The position numbers and the translations under genes were made by a program. The notes beneath the pieces are model-generated. The model was not told the DNA's origin. It worked only from the letters and a program-made list of their open reading frames with translations, and did not search any database. A DNA stretch of 64,000 bases from Chryseobacterium sp. Leaf394 (GTDB lineage Bacteria; Bacteroidota; Bacteroidia; Flavobacteriales; Weeksellaceae), in the NCBI RefSeq assembly GCF_001424105.1, contig NZ_LMQH01000011.1, positions 905,816 to 969,815 of the forward strand, given 5' to 3'. Position 1 is the first letter of the stretch. Every line of letters starts with the position of its first letter. This document shows positions 1-9,164 of the stretch, piece by piece.

Positions 1-587
1 TCCCGTGCCTTCATTTCATACTTATTTTTAAAATCTTCGGTCTTAAAAATCTCTTCAAATTCTAAGAAGTGCTGTAGGACCTTCTTTCTGCCCGGTTTGT
101 AAAGGAAATCGGGATAAACAGAATATTCTTTCCGTATATTATCAATGTAACTTTTGTAAATATTTCTTTCAGCACCAAGGATGGAAAGGTCAGCATCAAT
201 AAGGTAATTGGTGTCCTCATCTCGTGAGAATTCATGTTTTTTTGTAGCTAAGATCTGTTCGCTTATTTTCTGAAGTTGAGTTTCAGAAAGTTTCAGTTTT
301 TTTAAACTTGAATAAGCAAATTCTGCACTTTTTTCCTCGTTGTCCTTTGATGTTGATTTGTAAATCACATCGTGGTAAAATACGGAGAAAGCGAGTGTGT
401 CAAAATCAATAATCTCAGTTTTAACTTCCTCAAGTTCTGAAAAAATGTTTTCAAGATGCTCCAGATTGTGGTAATGTCTTGATCTTGTCGAATACTGTTT
501 TTCAATTGCTGTCCACAATTCTTCAACCAGTTTCTTATCTGAACAGTGTCTTTCTGAAATTTTTAAGAATAAGTTTTTCAAATCCAT
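1..587 (-). CDS. Predicted HD-superfamily metal-dependent phosphohydrolase (COG4339-like), 3' end outside window
   Basis: Reading the minus strand from the ATG at 585-587 gives an uninterrupted frame of about 195 residues running off the left edge, so the C-terminus is missing, probably by only a few residues. The N-terminal part has YHNLEHL (about residues 39-45) and then FYHDVIYKS (about 70-78), the two metal-binding His/His-Asp motifs of the COG4339 branch of the HD superfamily. These cytoplasmic proteins are predicted phosphohydrolases with unknown substrate. It is followed upstream by a short intergenic stretch with an inverted repeat. The family call is from motif recognition; substrate cannot be inferred. 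Confidence 0.8.
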   Translation of the reverse strand, partial: MDLKNLFLKISERHCSDKKLVEELWTAIEKQYSTRSRHYHNLEHLENIFSELEEVKTEIIDFDTLAFSVFYHDVIYKSTSKDNEEKSAEFAYSSLKKLKLSETQLQKISEQILATKKHEFSRDEDTNYLIDADLSILGAERNIYKSYIDNIRKEYSVYPDFLYKPGRKKVLQHFLEFEEIFKTEDFKNKYEMKAR

Positions 588-623
588 TGAAGTAACGATG
601 TATTTTAGATCAAACCGTGGAAA

Positions 624-667
624 CCTTGCCAAGTCTAATCATCATACAGTTGATCACCTTGGCAAGA
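624..667. repeat. Inverted repeat with 9-bp perfect arms
   Basis: CTTGCCAAG at 625-633 is matched exactly in reverse complement by CTTGGCAAG at 658-666, with a 24-nt loop. It lies upstream of the HD phosphohydrolase gene and downstream of the rhodanese gene. It could be a regulator site, a weak terminator or a relic of a small mobile element. There is no T-run next to it. Confidence 0.5.
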
Positions 668-692
668 TTGATTGACAAGAAGTTTACATAAA

Positions 693-716
693 AAAAGGAA
701 CCGAGAAGTTCCTTTA
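693..716 (-). terminator. Rho-independent terminator of the rhodanese gene
   Basis: AAAGGAAC at 694-701 pairs with GTTCCTTT at 708-715 around a 6-nt loop. On the minus strand the hairpin is followed by a run of T, directly after the rhodanese stop codon. Confidence 0.7.
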
Positions 717-723
717 AATTTTT

Positions 724-1002
724 TTACAAAGCCGATTTCAATTCAGCCCATCCGCCACCGTTGTAGCCTTCTTTCAGACCTTGGGAATTCAGATATTCCA
801 ATGCTTTCCCGCTTCTGTTTCCGCTTCTGCAGAACAAGATTACCGGTTTTTCGATAGAAAGAATTTCATCCTGTCTGTCTTCTACCTCACCCAAAGGGAT
901 ATTTTTAGCGCCTTCAATGTTTCCGTCCATTTCCAGTTCCATTGGTTCACGAACGTCGATCAGTTCGTAGTTTCCGGATTTTATTACTTCTTCTAATGAC
1001 AT
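724..1002 (-). CDS. Rhodanese-like domain protein
   Basis: A 92-residue single-domain rhodanese of the PspE/GlpE size class, predicted to be a cytoplasmic sulfurtransferase or sulfur carrier. The active-site loop CRSGNRS spans residues 58-64 with Cys58 as the persulfide-forming cysteine. Upstream are the conserved DVRE (16-19) and the GNIEGAKNIPL segment (27-37). No signal peptide is seen. The gene diverges from queG, and each has its own TAnnTTTG promoter in the 107-bp gap. The sulfur donor and acceptor cannot be deduced from sequence. Confidence 0.9.
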   Translation of the reverse strand: MSLEEVIKSGNYELIDVREPMELEMDGNIEGAKNIPLGEVEDRQDEILSIEKPVILFCRSGNRSGKALEYLNSQGLKEGYNGGGWAELKSAL

Positions 1003-1071
1003 AATTGTTGTGTATTTAATGTTTAAATTGATTTTTCCGAGTTCTTTAATTTATGTAAAATCAAAGTCACA

Positions 1072-1079
1072 CAAATTTA
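1072..1079 (-). promoter_or_regulatory. -7 box of the rhodanese gene
   Basis: On the minus strand this reads TAAATTTG, matching the Bacteroidota -7 consensus TAnnTTTG, about 70 nt upstream of the ATG. Confidence 0.55.
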
Positions 1080-1090
1080 TAAAATAATCT

Positions 1091-1098
1091 TAGTTTTG
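1091..1098 (+). promoter_or_regulatory. -7 box of queG
   Basis: TAGTTTTG matches TAnnTTTG and ends 11 nt before the queG ATG at 1110, so the transcript would have a very short leader. Confidence 0.6.
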
Positions 1099-1109
1099 CA
1101 AGGTAAATA

Positions 1110-2066
1110 ATGAATGCCAACGCCGAAAAATACAGCCAGCTCATCAAATCCAAAGCAAAAAGTTTTGGCTTTCAGAATTGTGGCATTTCAAAGGCAGAAT
1201 TTTTGGAAGAAGAAGCCAGACCACTCGAAAACTGGCTGAAAAACAACTACCACGGCGAAATGAAGTACATGGAAAATCATTTCGATAAAAGACTTGATCC
1301 AAGATTACTGGTGGAGGGTTCAAAATCGGTGATTTCATTATCGTACAATTATTTTCCTGAAGAAAAAATTTCGACTTTAGACAATTTTAAAATCTCAAAA
1401 TACGCTTACGCTGAAGATTACCATGAAGTCATCAAAGAAATTCTCCGTGACATGGTTTCCGAGTTGCAGAAAGAAATTGGTGAATTTTCATTCCGTGTTT
1501 TTGTAGATTCTGCTCCTGTTTTGGAAAGGAGCTGGGCAAGAAAATCCGGCATTGGCTGGGTAGGGAAAAATGCCAATTTAATAACAAAACAAAGCGGTTC
1601 ATTCTATTTTTTAGCCGAAATCATCTGTGATCTTGAGCTGGAAACAGACCATCCGACCACCGATCACTGCGGAAGTTGCAGAAAATGTATCGATGCCTGT
1701 CCGACGGACGCCATTATTACCGATAAACTTATAGACGGGAGCAAATGTATTTCCTACGCAACGATTGAATTGAAAAACGAAATTCCCGATTATTTTAAAG
1801 ATAAAATGGATGACTGGATGTTCGGCTGCGACGTCTGTCAGGATGTTTGTCCGTGGAACCGTTTTGCGGCACCACACAATCAAAATAAATTTAAGCCAAA
1901 TGATTTCCTAAAAAACCTTAAAAAAGGGGAGTGGAAGGAAATCACGCAGGAATTATTCTCTGAAATCTTTAGAAAATCTCCTGTAAAACGCACAAAATTT
2001 GCGGGTCTGAAAAGAAATATTGAGTTTTTAAATGGTAATTCAATTTTAATAATTTTAAACCATTAA
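1110..2066 (+). CDS. queG: Epoxyqueuosine reductase QueG
   Basis: A cobalamin-dependent Fe-S enzyme catalysing the last step of tRNA queuosine synthesis, epoxyqueuosine to queuosine. The 318 residues match the family length. The catalytic-domain signature [12 protein letters not shown] (about 132-143) contains the expected catalytic Asp133 and is followed by GIGWVGKN. Two ferredoxin-like 4Fe-4S motifs follow: [12 protein letters not shown] (Cys187, 190, 193, 197) and, with Cys213, [11 protein letters not shown] (Cys240, 243, 247). There is no signal peptide, as expected for a cytoplasmic enzyme. It stands alone, diverging from a rhodanese gene; no other queuosine genes are in the window. Confidence 0.95.
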   Translation: MNANAEKYSQLIKSKAKSFGFQNCGISKAEFLEEEARPLENWLKNNYHGEMKYMENHFDKRLDPRLLVEGSKSVISLSYNYFPEEKISTLDNFKISKYAYAEDYHEVIKEILRDMVSELQKEIGEFSFRVFVDSAPVLERSWARKSGIGWVGKNANLITKQSGSFYFLAEIICDLELETDHPTTDHCGSCRKCIDACPTDAIITDKLIDGSKCISYATIELKNEIPDYFKDKMDDWMFGCDVCQDVCPWNRFAAPHNQNKFKPNDFLKNLKKGEWKEITQELFSEIFRKSPVKRTKFAGLKRNIEFLNGNSILIILNH

Positions 2067-2186
2067 GGTCATTAAATTCTTAAGTTTTTATTAAGGATTT
2101 GCGAGCAAATTTTAAGCGAGATGTAAATATAGTTTAGTACATAAGATTCAAATTTTCAAGTCTTTTCACGTAGTTTTAACGACCTA

Positions 2187-2340
2187 GGAAACGGAGGCGT
2201 TAAGAAATTTTGAAGAAATTCCGTATAAAAATCTCCACTGTTTGAGTGGCGACAATAAATGTTATTAAACAAGTAAATTGCCTTTCCGCCCGAGTTTTGG
2301 AGATTTTAGGAAGTTCTTTAAAATTTTAGCCAGAGTTTCC
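2187..2340. repeat. Dispersed hairpin element, copy 1
   Basis: An imperfect long-hairpin sequence bounded by GGAAAC (2187-2192) and GTTTCC (2335-2340). Nested arms include AAATCTCCA (2229-2237) with TGGAGATTT (2298-2306), and GGCG (2248-2251) with CGCC (2287-2290). The same layout recurs at 54866-55017 with paired base changes in both of these stems, so the folded structure appears to be conserved. The element fills most of the 383-bp gap between queG and the efflux operon. A separate perfect 8-bp hairpin, ATCCCGAA/TTCGGGAT, follows at 2348-2365. I see no credible ORF inside. Confidence 0.75.
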
Positions 2341-2395
2341 AAGTCTTATCCCGAAGTTTCGGGATTGGTTCCTTTGGTTCAAGCCAAAAAAACAT

Positions 2396-2426
2396 AAAAA
2401 GCTGCCCCGAAAAATCAGGACAGCTT
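2396..2426 (-). terminator. Terminator of the RND efflux operon
   Basis: On the minus strand a hairpin with arms AAGCTGTCC and GGGCAGCTT (one G-T pair) is followed by a T-run, 24 nt after the stop of the outer-membrane factor gene. Confidence 0.65.
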
Positions 2427-2449
2427 ACGAAAAAAAACAATGATAATGA

Positions 2450-3919
2450 TTATCTTTTGGTAATGTTTGGGTTGGCAACTGGCTGCTGATCCCATCCACC
2501 GCCTAAACTTCTGTATAAACTAACGGTCGCTTTCAATTGTTCAACTTTAGTTTCCACAAGTTCAAACTTCGCTTCGAGAGCATCTCTTTGGGTTAGTAAA
2601 ACTTCCATATAATCTGCTCTGGCGTATTTGAAAAGGTCGTTGGAAATATCGATAGACTTCGTTAAAGCATCAACTTCCTGAGATTTCAATTCATAACTGC
2701 TCTGCAGATTTTTGATGTTGGAAAGCTGATTGGTCACTTCCACATAAGCATTCAGAATTTTCTGCTCATACTCAAAAGCTGCCTGAATCTGTCTGGCATT
2801 GGCATTCGCGTAACCTGCTTTTATCGCATTTCTGTTGATGATAGGGGCAGTAAGATCGCCCACGAGATTAAATACCAAAGATTTGATATCAAAAATATAC
2901 GCAGGGTTGTAAGCATTAAAACCAACTCCGGCAGTGATATCCAGTGAAGGATAAAATCTTGCTTTGGCTGATTTAACGTCAAATTTTGAAGCGGCAAGCT
3001 GGAATTCTGCCTGCTTGATATCGGCTCTGTTTTCAAGCAAATCTGAAGGTACTCCGGCAAAAACAGTTTGCGGTACAAGGCTGTCAAATTGATCTTCGGA
3101 ACGCTCTACATGCTGCGGAAATCTTCCGACCAAATAATTAATCTTATTTTCAGTTTCCGTGATTTTCTGACGGATTTCAAACTGCATGCTTTGCGTTTTT
3201 AAAACCTGAGCTTCAAATCTTTTTACGGCAAGCTCGTTTCCTCTGGCATTTTGCTTTAAAATCTTAACAACACGAAAGGCATCATTCTGAATTTTAATAT
3301 TCTGCTCCAGAATCTTCAATTCATTATCTAAAGCTAAAAGTTCGTAATATGAGTTGGCGATTTCAGAAATAATATTGGTTACCATGAAATTTCTGCCTTC
3401 AACCGTTGAAAGGTATTTCTGAACCTGAGCTCTCGTGGCATTGTGAAGTTTTCCCCAGATGTCGGTTTCCCAATGGGCGTACGCTCCGATTCCGAAGTCG
3501 AAAAGTGGTTCCGGCATTTCTTTTCCTGGTCTTATTTCAGTATTCGCTTCCAAAGCTCCGATATTGGTGTAACGGCCTACTTTGTCAACGCCTGCTCCGG
3601 CTTTTCCGCCAACAAAAGGTAGATATTCTCCTTTTCTTGCACGGATTTCATTTCTCGACATTTCTACTTCCTGTAGCGTGATATTCAGCTCCTGATTATT
3701 TTGCAATGCTGTTTCAATTAAACTTTGTAGTTTTTCGTCAGCGAAATATTCTTTCCAGCTCAGTTTTCCTGTGTTGGTGCTGTCGCTCACTGCTATCCCG
3801 AAGTTTTCCGGAACATTTTTGTTTTCTGCATGTTTCGCAACTTCCATTGGTTTGCAGGCAGCTAAACTTAAGATCAGAACTGCAAGACCTGCGTTTTTAT
3901 ATAATATTTTCTTATTCAT
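2450..3919 (-). CDS. RND efflux system outer membrane lipoprotein (OprM/NodT family)
   Basis: The 489-residue TolC-like channel component of a tripartite efflux pump, predicted to form the trimeric outer-membrane duct. The N-terminus is a lipoprotein signal with lipobox LAAC (Cys about 22). The rest shows the duplicated outer membrane efflux protein layout: long helices with coiled-coil character and the family sequence GVPSDLLENRADIKQAEFQL in the middle. Gene order adaptor, RND pump, channel on the minus strand is typical for Bacteroidota. Its start overlaps the end of the pump gene by 8 bp, indicating translational coupling. Substrates cannot be inferred. Confidence 0.93.
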   Translation of the reverse strand: MNKKILYKNAGLAVLILSLAACKPMEVAKHAENKNVPENFGIAVSDSTNTGKLSWKEYFADEKLQSLIETALQNNQELNITLQEVEMSRNEIRARKGEYLPFVGGKAGAGVDKVGRYTNIGALEANTEIRPGKEMPEPLFDFGIGAYAHWETDIWGKLHNATRAQVQKYLSTVEGRNFMVTNIISEIANSYYELLALDNELKILEQNIKIQNDAFRVVKILKQNARGNELAVKRFEAQVLKTQSMQFEIRQKITETENKINYLVGRFPQHVERSEDQFDSLVPQTVFAGVPSDLLENRADIKQAEFQLAASKFDVKSAKARFYPSLDITAGVGFNAYNPAYIFDIKSLVFNLVGDLTAPIINRNAIKAGYANANARQIQAAFEYEQKILNAYVEVTNQLSNIKNLQSSYELKSQEVDALTKSIDISNDLFKYARADYMEVLLTQRDALEAKFELVETKVEQLKATVSLYRSLGGGWDQQPVANPNITKR

Positions 3920-6900
3920 AATGGATCATATCATCTGTTAGAGGTAATGATTCTTCGTTTTTAATCATTTTTCTGCCGTCAGCCATTTTTCCGAAAATAT
4001 AGTATAATCCAGGAATGATGACAACGCCGAGCACGGTTCCGAAAACCATTCCGCCCATTGCTGATGCTCCTATGGTATGATTTCCGATGGCTCCCGCGCC
4101 GTGTGCAAAAATCAGCGGAATCAAACCTGCGATAAATGCAAATGATGTCATTAAAATAGGTCTGAAACGCGCTTTCGATCCTTCGATTGCTGCTTCAAAA
4201 ATGGAAAGTCCTTCCTGTCTTTTATGGACAGCAAATTCTACAATCAGAACAGCATTTTTACCCAAGAGACCAATCAACATGATGAGCCCGACTTGTGCGT
4301 AAATATCGTTCTGAAGTCCCATCGCTTTAAGTAAAAAGAAGGAGCCGAAAATTCCGACGGGTAGCGATAAAATCACGGCAAACGGAAGAATGAAACTTTC
4401 GTATTGTGCCGCCAAAACAAGATAAACGAAAATCAGAACGACTAAAAAGACGTAAACAGATTCATTTCCTTTTTTAGCTTCGTCAAAAGAAAGCCCTTCC
4501 CAAGCCACTTTATAGCCATGAGGTAAATTTTTTGCGGCTACTTCATTAATTGCTTTAATCGCATCTGCAGTAGTGTAACCGTCAGACGGAAGTCCACGAA
4601 CCGCTGCAGAATTGTACATGTTGTAACGTGTGATTTCATTCGGTCCCTGCGTTTTTTTCATGCTCATAAATGCGGAGTAGGGCACCATTTCGTCTCTGTC
4701 ATTTTTTACATAGAGATTCAAAATATCTGTAGGAAGTTTTCTGAATTCCGGGCCGGACTGTACATATACTTTAAAGAATTGCCCGAATCTGATGAAGCCC
4801 TGTTCGTAGGTACTTCCCACTAAAATATTCAGGTTTTCCATAGCTTTTCCGATAGAAACGCCTTTCTGCATTGCGGCATTATTATCGAAAACCAATTCAT
4901 ACTGCGGATAGTTGGCTGCGAAAAAGGTGAAAACCCCGGTCAGTTCTTTTCTCTTTTTAAGTTCATTGATAAAAGATTTATTTACTTTATCAAAATCCTG
5001 ATAATCCGTAGTTCTGTTCATGTCTAAAAGTCTCATTGAAAAACCACCAGACGATCCAAAACCGGGAACAGCAGGAGGTTCAAAGAATTCAATGGTGGCA
5101 CCAAGTCCTTTGGTTTTTTCTTCCATTTCTTCCATTACTTCTTTCACAGAATGCTCACGGTCGCCCCAGGTTTTAAGGTTGATCAGACACGTTCCGGCAT
5201 TTGAACCACGACCTTCCGTCATAATTTCGTACCCGGCAAGTGAGGAAACAGATTCTACACCGTCAACTTTCATACAAATGGCCTGTAAATCTCTCGATAC
5301 CTTATTGGTCTGTTCTAATGTAGAACCTGGCGGCGTCTGGATAATCGCATAAATGGTTCCCTGGTCTTCACTTGGGATAAATCCTCCTGGTAAGGTTTTG
5401 TTTTCAATAAAAATTCCGACACAGAAAATGGCAAGAATTCCCCAGGTAAGTCCTTTCCGGCTCACAATTTTTCTCAGGAATGAAGTGTATTTTCCTGTAA
5501 GTTTATCAAAACCTCTGTTAAAAGAATCTATAAATCTTGTGAACAGATTCTTTTTCTTTTCCTGACCGTGATTATTCTTTAAAATCATCGCTGCAAGAAC
5601 CGGAGTCAGCGTTAAAGCAACTACTGCTGAAATCACAATTGCACTCGCCATCGTTATAGAAAACTGACGGTAGAAAGTTCCTACAGGTCCTGTCATAAAT
5701 GAAATCGGTAAGAATACTGAAACCATTACTGCAGTAATCGCAATAATTGCTCCTGAAATTTCACCCATTACCTCTTTTACGGCTAAATAAGGAGTGAGAT
5801 GTTTTTCTTCCATCTTGGCATGAACAGCTTCGACGACAACAATGGCGTCATCCACCACAATTCCGATAGCTAAAACCAGTGCGAAAAGTGTTACTAAGTT
5901 TATTGATAATCCACATAATTGAATGAAAAAGAATGCTCCAATCAGAGAGACCGGCACGGCAATAATCGGAATTAATGTTGATCTCCAGTCTCCGAGGAAT
6001 ATGAAAACCACGATGGCTACGAGGATAAACGCATCTCTTAAAGTGTGAACAACCTGCTCAATCGAAGCATCAAGAAACTGCGAAACGTCGTAAGAAACTT
6101 TGTAATCTACTCCCGGCGGGAAGTTCGGACGCATTTCTTCGAGTTTGGCTTTTACTTCTTTGATAACGTCGTTGGCATTACTTCCGTAGTTTTGTTTTAA
6201 AACGATTGAAGCGGAAGGATGCCCGTCAAGATTGGAATAAATATCGAAAAATTCGCTTCCAAGCTCAACTTTTCCAACGTCTTTTAATTTCACATTTTCA
6301 CCTTCGGAATTGGCTCTTACAATAATATTTTCGTACTGTTCTGGAGTGTTGTATTGACCTTTGTAGGTTAAAACATATTCCAGTGACTGGGCAGCGATAC
6401 CCGAACTTTGTCCGATTCTGCCGGGACGTCCGATGATGCTCTGTTCGCCAATAGCTTTCATCACTTCATCTGTTGAAATATCGTAGGCACGCATTCTGTC
6501 GGGGTTCAGCCAGATACGCATCGCATATCTCCGGCTTCCTAAAATCTGAGATTTTGCAATCCCGTGAATACGGTTGATTTCAGGAATAATATTGACTGTA
6601 GCATAGTTGTAGAGAAACTTTTCATCCATGCTTTTGTTTTTGCTGTAAAGGTTTACATACATCAACATACTTGGCTGAATCGGATTTACAACAACACCTT
6701 CTTTCTGTACCAAAATCGGAAGAAGCGGCATCACCTGATCGATTCTTGTTTTTACTAAAACAACTGCCTGATTGGGATCTGTTCCCGGTTCAAAAACTAC
6801 GTTGACCGTTGCTTCACCGGCACTTGTAGCGTCACTCGTCACATATCGCATTCCCTGAACACCGTTGATGGCATTTTCGATGGTAATCAAAGAAGATTTA

Positions 6901-7073
6901 ACCAGAACATCGGCACTTGAACCTGGATAAGCGATGGTTACAGCAACTGTAGTCGGGGCAATTTGCGGAAACTGTTCAGTGGGAAGCTGTTTTATGGAAA
7001 GACCACCTACAAAGAGGATGATCACCGATATTACAATTGCAAATACCGGTCTGTGTATTATTTTTTTAAACAT
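3912..7073 (-). CDS. RND multidrug efflux permease (AcrB/MexB, HAE1 family)
   Basis: The 1053-residue inner-membrane proton-driven pump, with two repeats of a transmembrane bundle plus large periplasmic loops. It begins with the typical MFKKIIHRPVFAIVISVI helix. TM4 carries the proton-relay acidic pair in GIVVDDAIVVVE (about residue 405) and TM10 the relay lysine in GLLGKNAVLIVEF. The length fits the HAE1 (hydrophobe/amphiphile efflux) type rather than the heavy-metal type. It sits between the adaptor gene (15 bp away) and the channel gene (8-bp overlap), forming one operon. No TetR-type regulator is adjacent. Confidence 0.96.
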   Translation of the reverse strand: MFKKIIHRPVFAIVISVIILFVGGLSIKQLPTEQFPQIAPTTVAVTIAYPGSSADVLVKSSLITIENAINGVQGMRYVTSDATSAGEATVNVVFEPGTDPNQAVVLVKTRIDQVMPLLPILVQKEGVVVNPIQPSMLMYVNLYSKNKSMDEKFLYNYATVNIIPEINRIHGIAKSQILGSRRYAMRIWLNPDRMRAYDISTDEVMKAIGEQSIIGRPGRIGQSSGIAAQSLEYVLTYKGQYNTPEQYENIIVRANSEGENVKLKDVGKVELGSEFFDIYSNLDGHPSASIVLKQNYGSNANDVIKEVKAKLEEMRPNFPPGVDYKVSYDVSQFLDASIEQVVHTLRDAFILVAIVVFIFLGDWRSTLIPIIAVPVSLIGAFFFIQLCGLSINLVTLFALVLAIGIVVDDAIVVVEAVHAKMEEKHLTPYLAVKEVMGEISGAIIAITAVMVSVFLPISFMTGPVGTFYRQFSITMASAIVISAVVALTLTPVLAAMILKNNHGQEKKKNLFTRFIDSFNRGFDKLTGKYTSFLRKIVSRKGLTWGILAIFCVGIFIENKTLPGGFIPSEDQGTIYAIIQTPPGSTLEQTNKVSRDLQAICMKVDGVESVSSLAGYEIMTEGRGSNAGTCLINLKTWGDREHSVKEVMEEMEEKTKGLGATIEFFEPPAVPGFGSSGGFSMRLLDMNRTTDYQDFDKVNKSFINELKKRKELTGVFTFFAANYPQYELVFDNNAAMQKGVSIGKAMENLNILVGSTYEQGFIRFGQFFKVYVQSGPEFRKLPTDILNLYVKNDRDEMVPYSAFMSMKKTQGPNEITRYNMYNSAAVRGLPSDGYTTADAIKAINEVAAKNLPHGYKVAWEGLSFDEAKKGNESVYVFLVVLIFVYLVLAAQYESFILPFAVILSLPVGIFGSFFLLKAMGLQNDIYAQVGLIMLIGLLGKNAVLIVEFAVHKRQEGLSIFEAAIEGSKARFRPILMTSFAFIAGLIPLIFAHGAGAIGNHTIGASAMGGMVFGTVLGVVIIPGLYYIFGKMADGRKMIKNEESLPLTDDMIHYE

Positions 7074-7088
7074 GATTTTCTGATTTGG

Positions 7089-8180
7089 TTACTCTGCGTA
7101 CAGATCAAGATTTGACAACACTTTCTGTGGAGCGATGAACTGAGTTTTGATTTTCTGGTTTTCTGAAACCATTCTCAATCCTTCCAATAAGATCTTATCA
7201 TCTTTCTGCAATCCTGATTGTACAACATAAATGTGCGGAAGTTCTGCTGCTACTTTTATTTCGCGGGCTTTCACAATATTGTCTTTTGTGATGACATACA
7301 CATATTTTTTCTCCAGCTCTTCATAGGTTGCTTTCTGAGGAATCAGCATTGCATTTTTGAATGGAGTGGTGATCATGATGTTTCCGGTCTGTCCGTAACG
7401 GAGAAGTTTTTCAGGGTTTAAAAATGTAGCTCTGTATGCAATGTTTCCGGTTTCATTGTCGAAATCTGATTCGATTGTTTCCACGATTCCTTCCTGATTA
7501 AACATTTGACCGTTGGCCATCTGAAGTTTAACGTGAAGTTTTTCTCCATTTTTACTGTTTCCCAACTGGCTTAAATATTCAGCTTCAGGAATATTAAAAT
7601 AAACCCACATTTTGCTGTTGTCTGAAAGTTCGGTAATTAAATCTCCATCATCAACCAAACTTCCGACTCTAACGTGAAAACGCCCAACGATTCCGCTGAA
7701 CGGAGCGCGGATTTCTGTAAACTGAAGGTGAGCCTGCATCGTAGCAACTTCGGCCTGAGCTTTTTCATATCTTGCTTTTGCCATTGCCTTTTCCTGAGGT
7801 GCAACAATGTCTTTGTCTGCAAGATTTTTGGTGTTCTGATATTCAATTTGCGAGTATCTGGCCTCTGCCTGAGCTTTGCTCACGTCTGCCTGATACAGGT
7901 TGGGCTGAATTTTAAAAAGTATCTGTCCTTTCTGCACAAACTGACCTTCATCCACATACACTTTCTGGATGTATCCTTTTTCCTGTGCACGGAGTTCAAT
8001 ATGATTGATAGAACGGATTTGTGCCACGTAGGCTTTGTCAATGAGGGTATCCTGCACAAGCGGACTTGTAATTTTATAGGTTGCCGCTTCGGTTTTTTCT
8101 TCTTTTTCAGAATGACAGCTTGCCAAAACCAAAGACAGACACATGCTTAGATACATAAGACTTTTCTTAACCATTATCAT
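7089..8180 (-). CDS. RND efflux periplasmic adaptor (AcrA/MexA family)
   Basis: The membrane-fusion component joining pump and channel. I chose the ATG at 8178-8180 because it places a lipoprotein signal at the N-terminus, ending in LASC. An ATG at 8255 would add 25 residues before that signal, and the ATG at 8172-8174 is also possible. The domain order is typical: a lipoyl/biotinyl-like half (EKGYIQKVYVDEGQFVQKGQ), a short helical hairpin (about 120-160), the second lipoyl half (FTEIRAPFSGIVGRF), then beta-barrel and membrane-proximal domains. It is the first gene of the operon. Confidence 0.93.
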   Translation of the reverse strand: MIMVKKSLMYLSMCLSLVLASCHSEKEEKTEAATYKITSPLVQDTLIDKAYVAQIRSINHIELRAQEKGYIQKVYVDEGQFVQKGQILFKIQPNLYQADVSKAQAEARYSQIEYQNTKNLADKDIVAPQEKAMAKARYEKAQAEVATMQAHLQFTEIRAPFSGIVGRFHVRVGSLVDDGDLITELSDNSKMWVYFNIPEAEYLSQLGNSKNGEKLHVKLQMANGQMFNQEGIVETIESDFDNETGNIAYRATFLNPEKLLRYGQTGNIMITTPFKNAMLIPQKATYEELEKKYVYVITKDNIVKAREIKVAAELPHIYVVQSGLQKDDKILLEGLRMVSENQKIKTQFIAPQKVLSNLDLYAE

Positions 8181-8282
8181 GAGTAAGTTTTTTAACGATA
8201 AATTATTTGAAATAAAAATTGAAGATTTCAGTGCATCATCAGTTTTGATGTGCATGAACTGTAGTTAAAAATACTCAGGGTA

Positions 8283-8741
8283 TCACAATCTGAAAACACT
8301 GTACTGAATGTACAGCGGATCAGAAGAGGAATTTTTAAGGTCCGAATGTGCAAAGTAAACTGCACTTTTATTGGTGTGAAAAGTATTGACAAACGCAAAT
8401 TCGGCAGTCCAGAGGTCTGCTTTTGCAATTTTTAAAAGTCCGGAATCTGTTTCAGTTTCAGAGCTGTCTTCCTCTTCAGAATCTGAGTCGCTCAGTTCTC
8501 CCAAAATGTGCTGCTGTTGAGGATAATCTCTCGTGTACTGAGAAGAATTTCTGTGAGAAACAGCAAATTTATTGTGTTGGGTATGAGTGTTTTTCTTTGA
8601 AACAGATCTGCTGATCGTAGGAATGGAAACTGTGGAATCTGCCTGAACATCATTGTTACGGCTGTGTAGAGAATCTGCACCTCCGCAAGCCAAAATAACG
8701 AGCAGTAAAAAGAAAAAATATTGATAGAGTCTTCTTTTCAT
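8283..8741 (-). CDS. Hypothetical lipoprotein with acidic Ser/Asp/Glu stretch
   Basis: About 152 residues from the ATG at 8739-8741, chosen because it starts a basic-plus-hydrophobic signal ending in a lipobox-like VILACGG. A longer frame begins at 8903 but adds a non-signal-like extension. The mature part is rich in Ser, Asn, Gln and Thr. Near residue 110 it has an acidic low-complexity segment, SDSDSEEEDSSETETDSG, followed by a more ordered C-terminus (AEFAFVNTFHTNKSAVYFAH). I recognise no domain. It precedes the efflux operon on the same strand, about 100 bp away, but the link may be incidental. Confidence 0.6.
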   Translation of the reverse strand: MKRRLYQYFFFLLLVILACGGADSLHSRNNDVQADSTVSIPTISRSVSKKNTHTQHNKFAVSHRNSSQYTRDYPQQQHILGELSDSDSEEEDSSETETDSGLLKIAKADLWTAEFAFVNTFHTNKSAVYFAHSDLKNSSSDPLYIQYSVFRL

Positions 8742-9164
8742 TCCGGGTACAAAGGTAAGAAATGATTGGAATCTGGAATTAAAACTGAATATTAAAAAAA
8801 CATTAAAAATAGAAAAGTGGAATTTTTTAGGGAGACAATTCCCTGAAAACTGTTGAGAGACAGTTTTTTGTACAGAAGTTAAAGGGGCTGAAATGGCGGA
8901 CAATATTTTTTGGTACCGTCATTTTCCTTTAAGAGAACGAAAATATAGAGTTTATCTGGCCAGATATAATTTAAGAAAGAAAAAAAATCAGCGTCTGGTC
9001 TGTTTTCTTTTAGGAGCAATTTTCACTCTTAACTTAAATTTTTTCTGAGATTTGCTTTTTTTCTGCATATTTGTGGAGATTTGTTTTCTAAAGATAAAAA
9101 ATTCTCATCTTTTCGCAAAACTTTTCGGGCAAAACTATTTGTGAAATTTTATTAATAATTCAAG
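8742..9164. other. 423-bp intergenic region between divergent genes
   Basis: AT-rich DNA separating the hypothetical lipoprotein gene (minus) from the DUF2459 gene (plus). I see no ORF, repeat or RNA gene in it. Partial matches to the -7 consensus (such as CATATTTG near 9066) could be promoters, but none is convincing. Confidence 0.4.

Noticed and set aside
2187..2400. A degenerate coding region in the hairpin element
   Set aside because: A partial frame (SFGDFRKFFKILA...) exists in copy 1 but is broken in copy 2, while stem pairing is kept in both.
8181..8255. The 25-residue N-terminal extension of the efflux adaptor
   Set aside because: It would bury the lipoprotein signal; the start at 8180 gives a clean signal with LASC lipobox.
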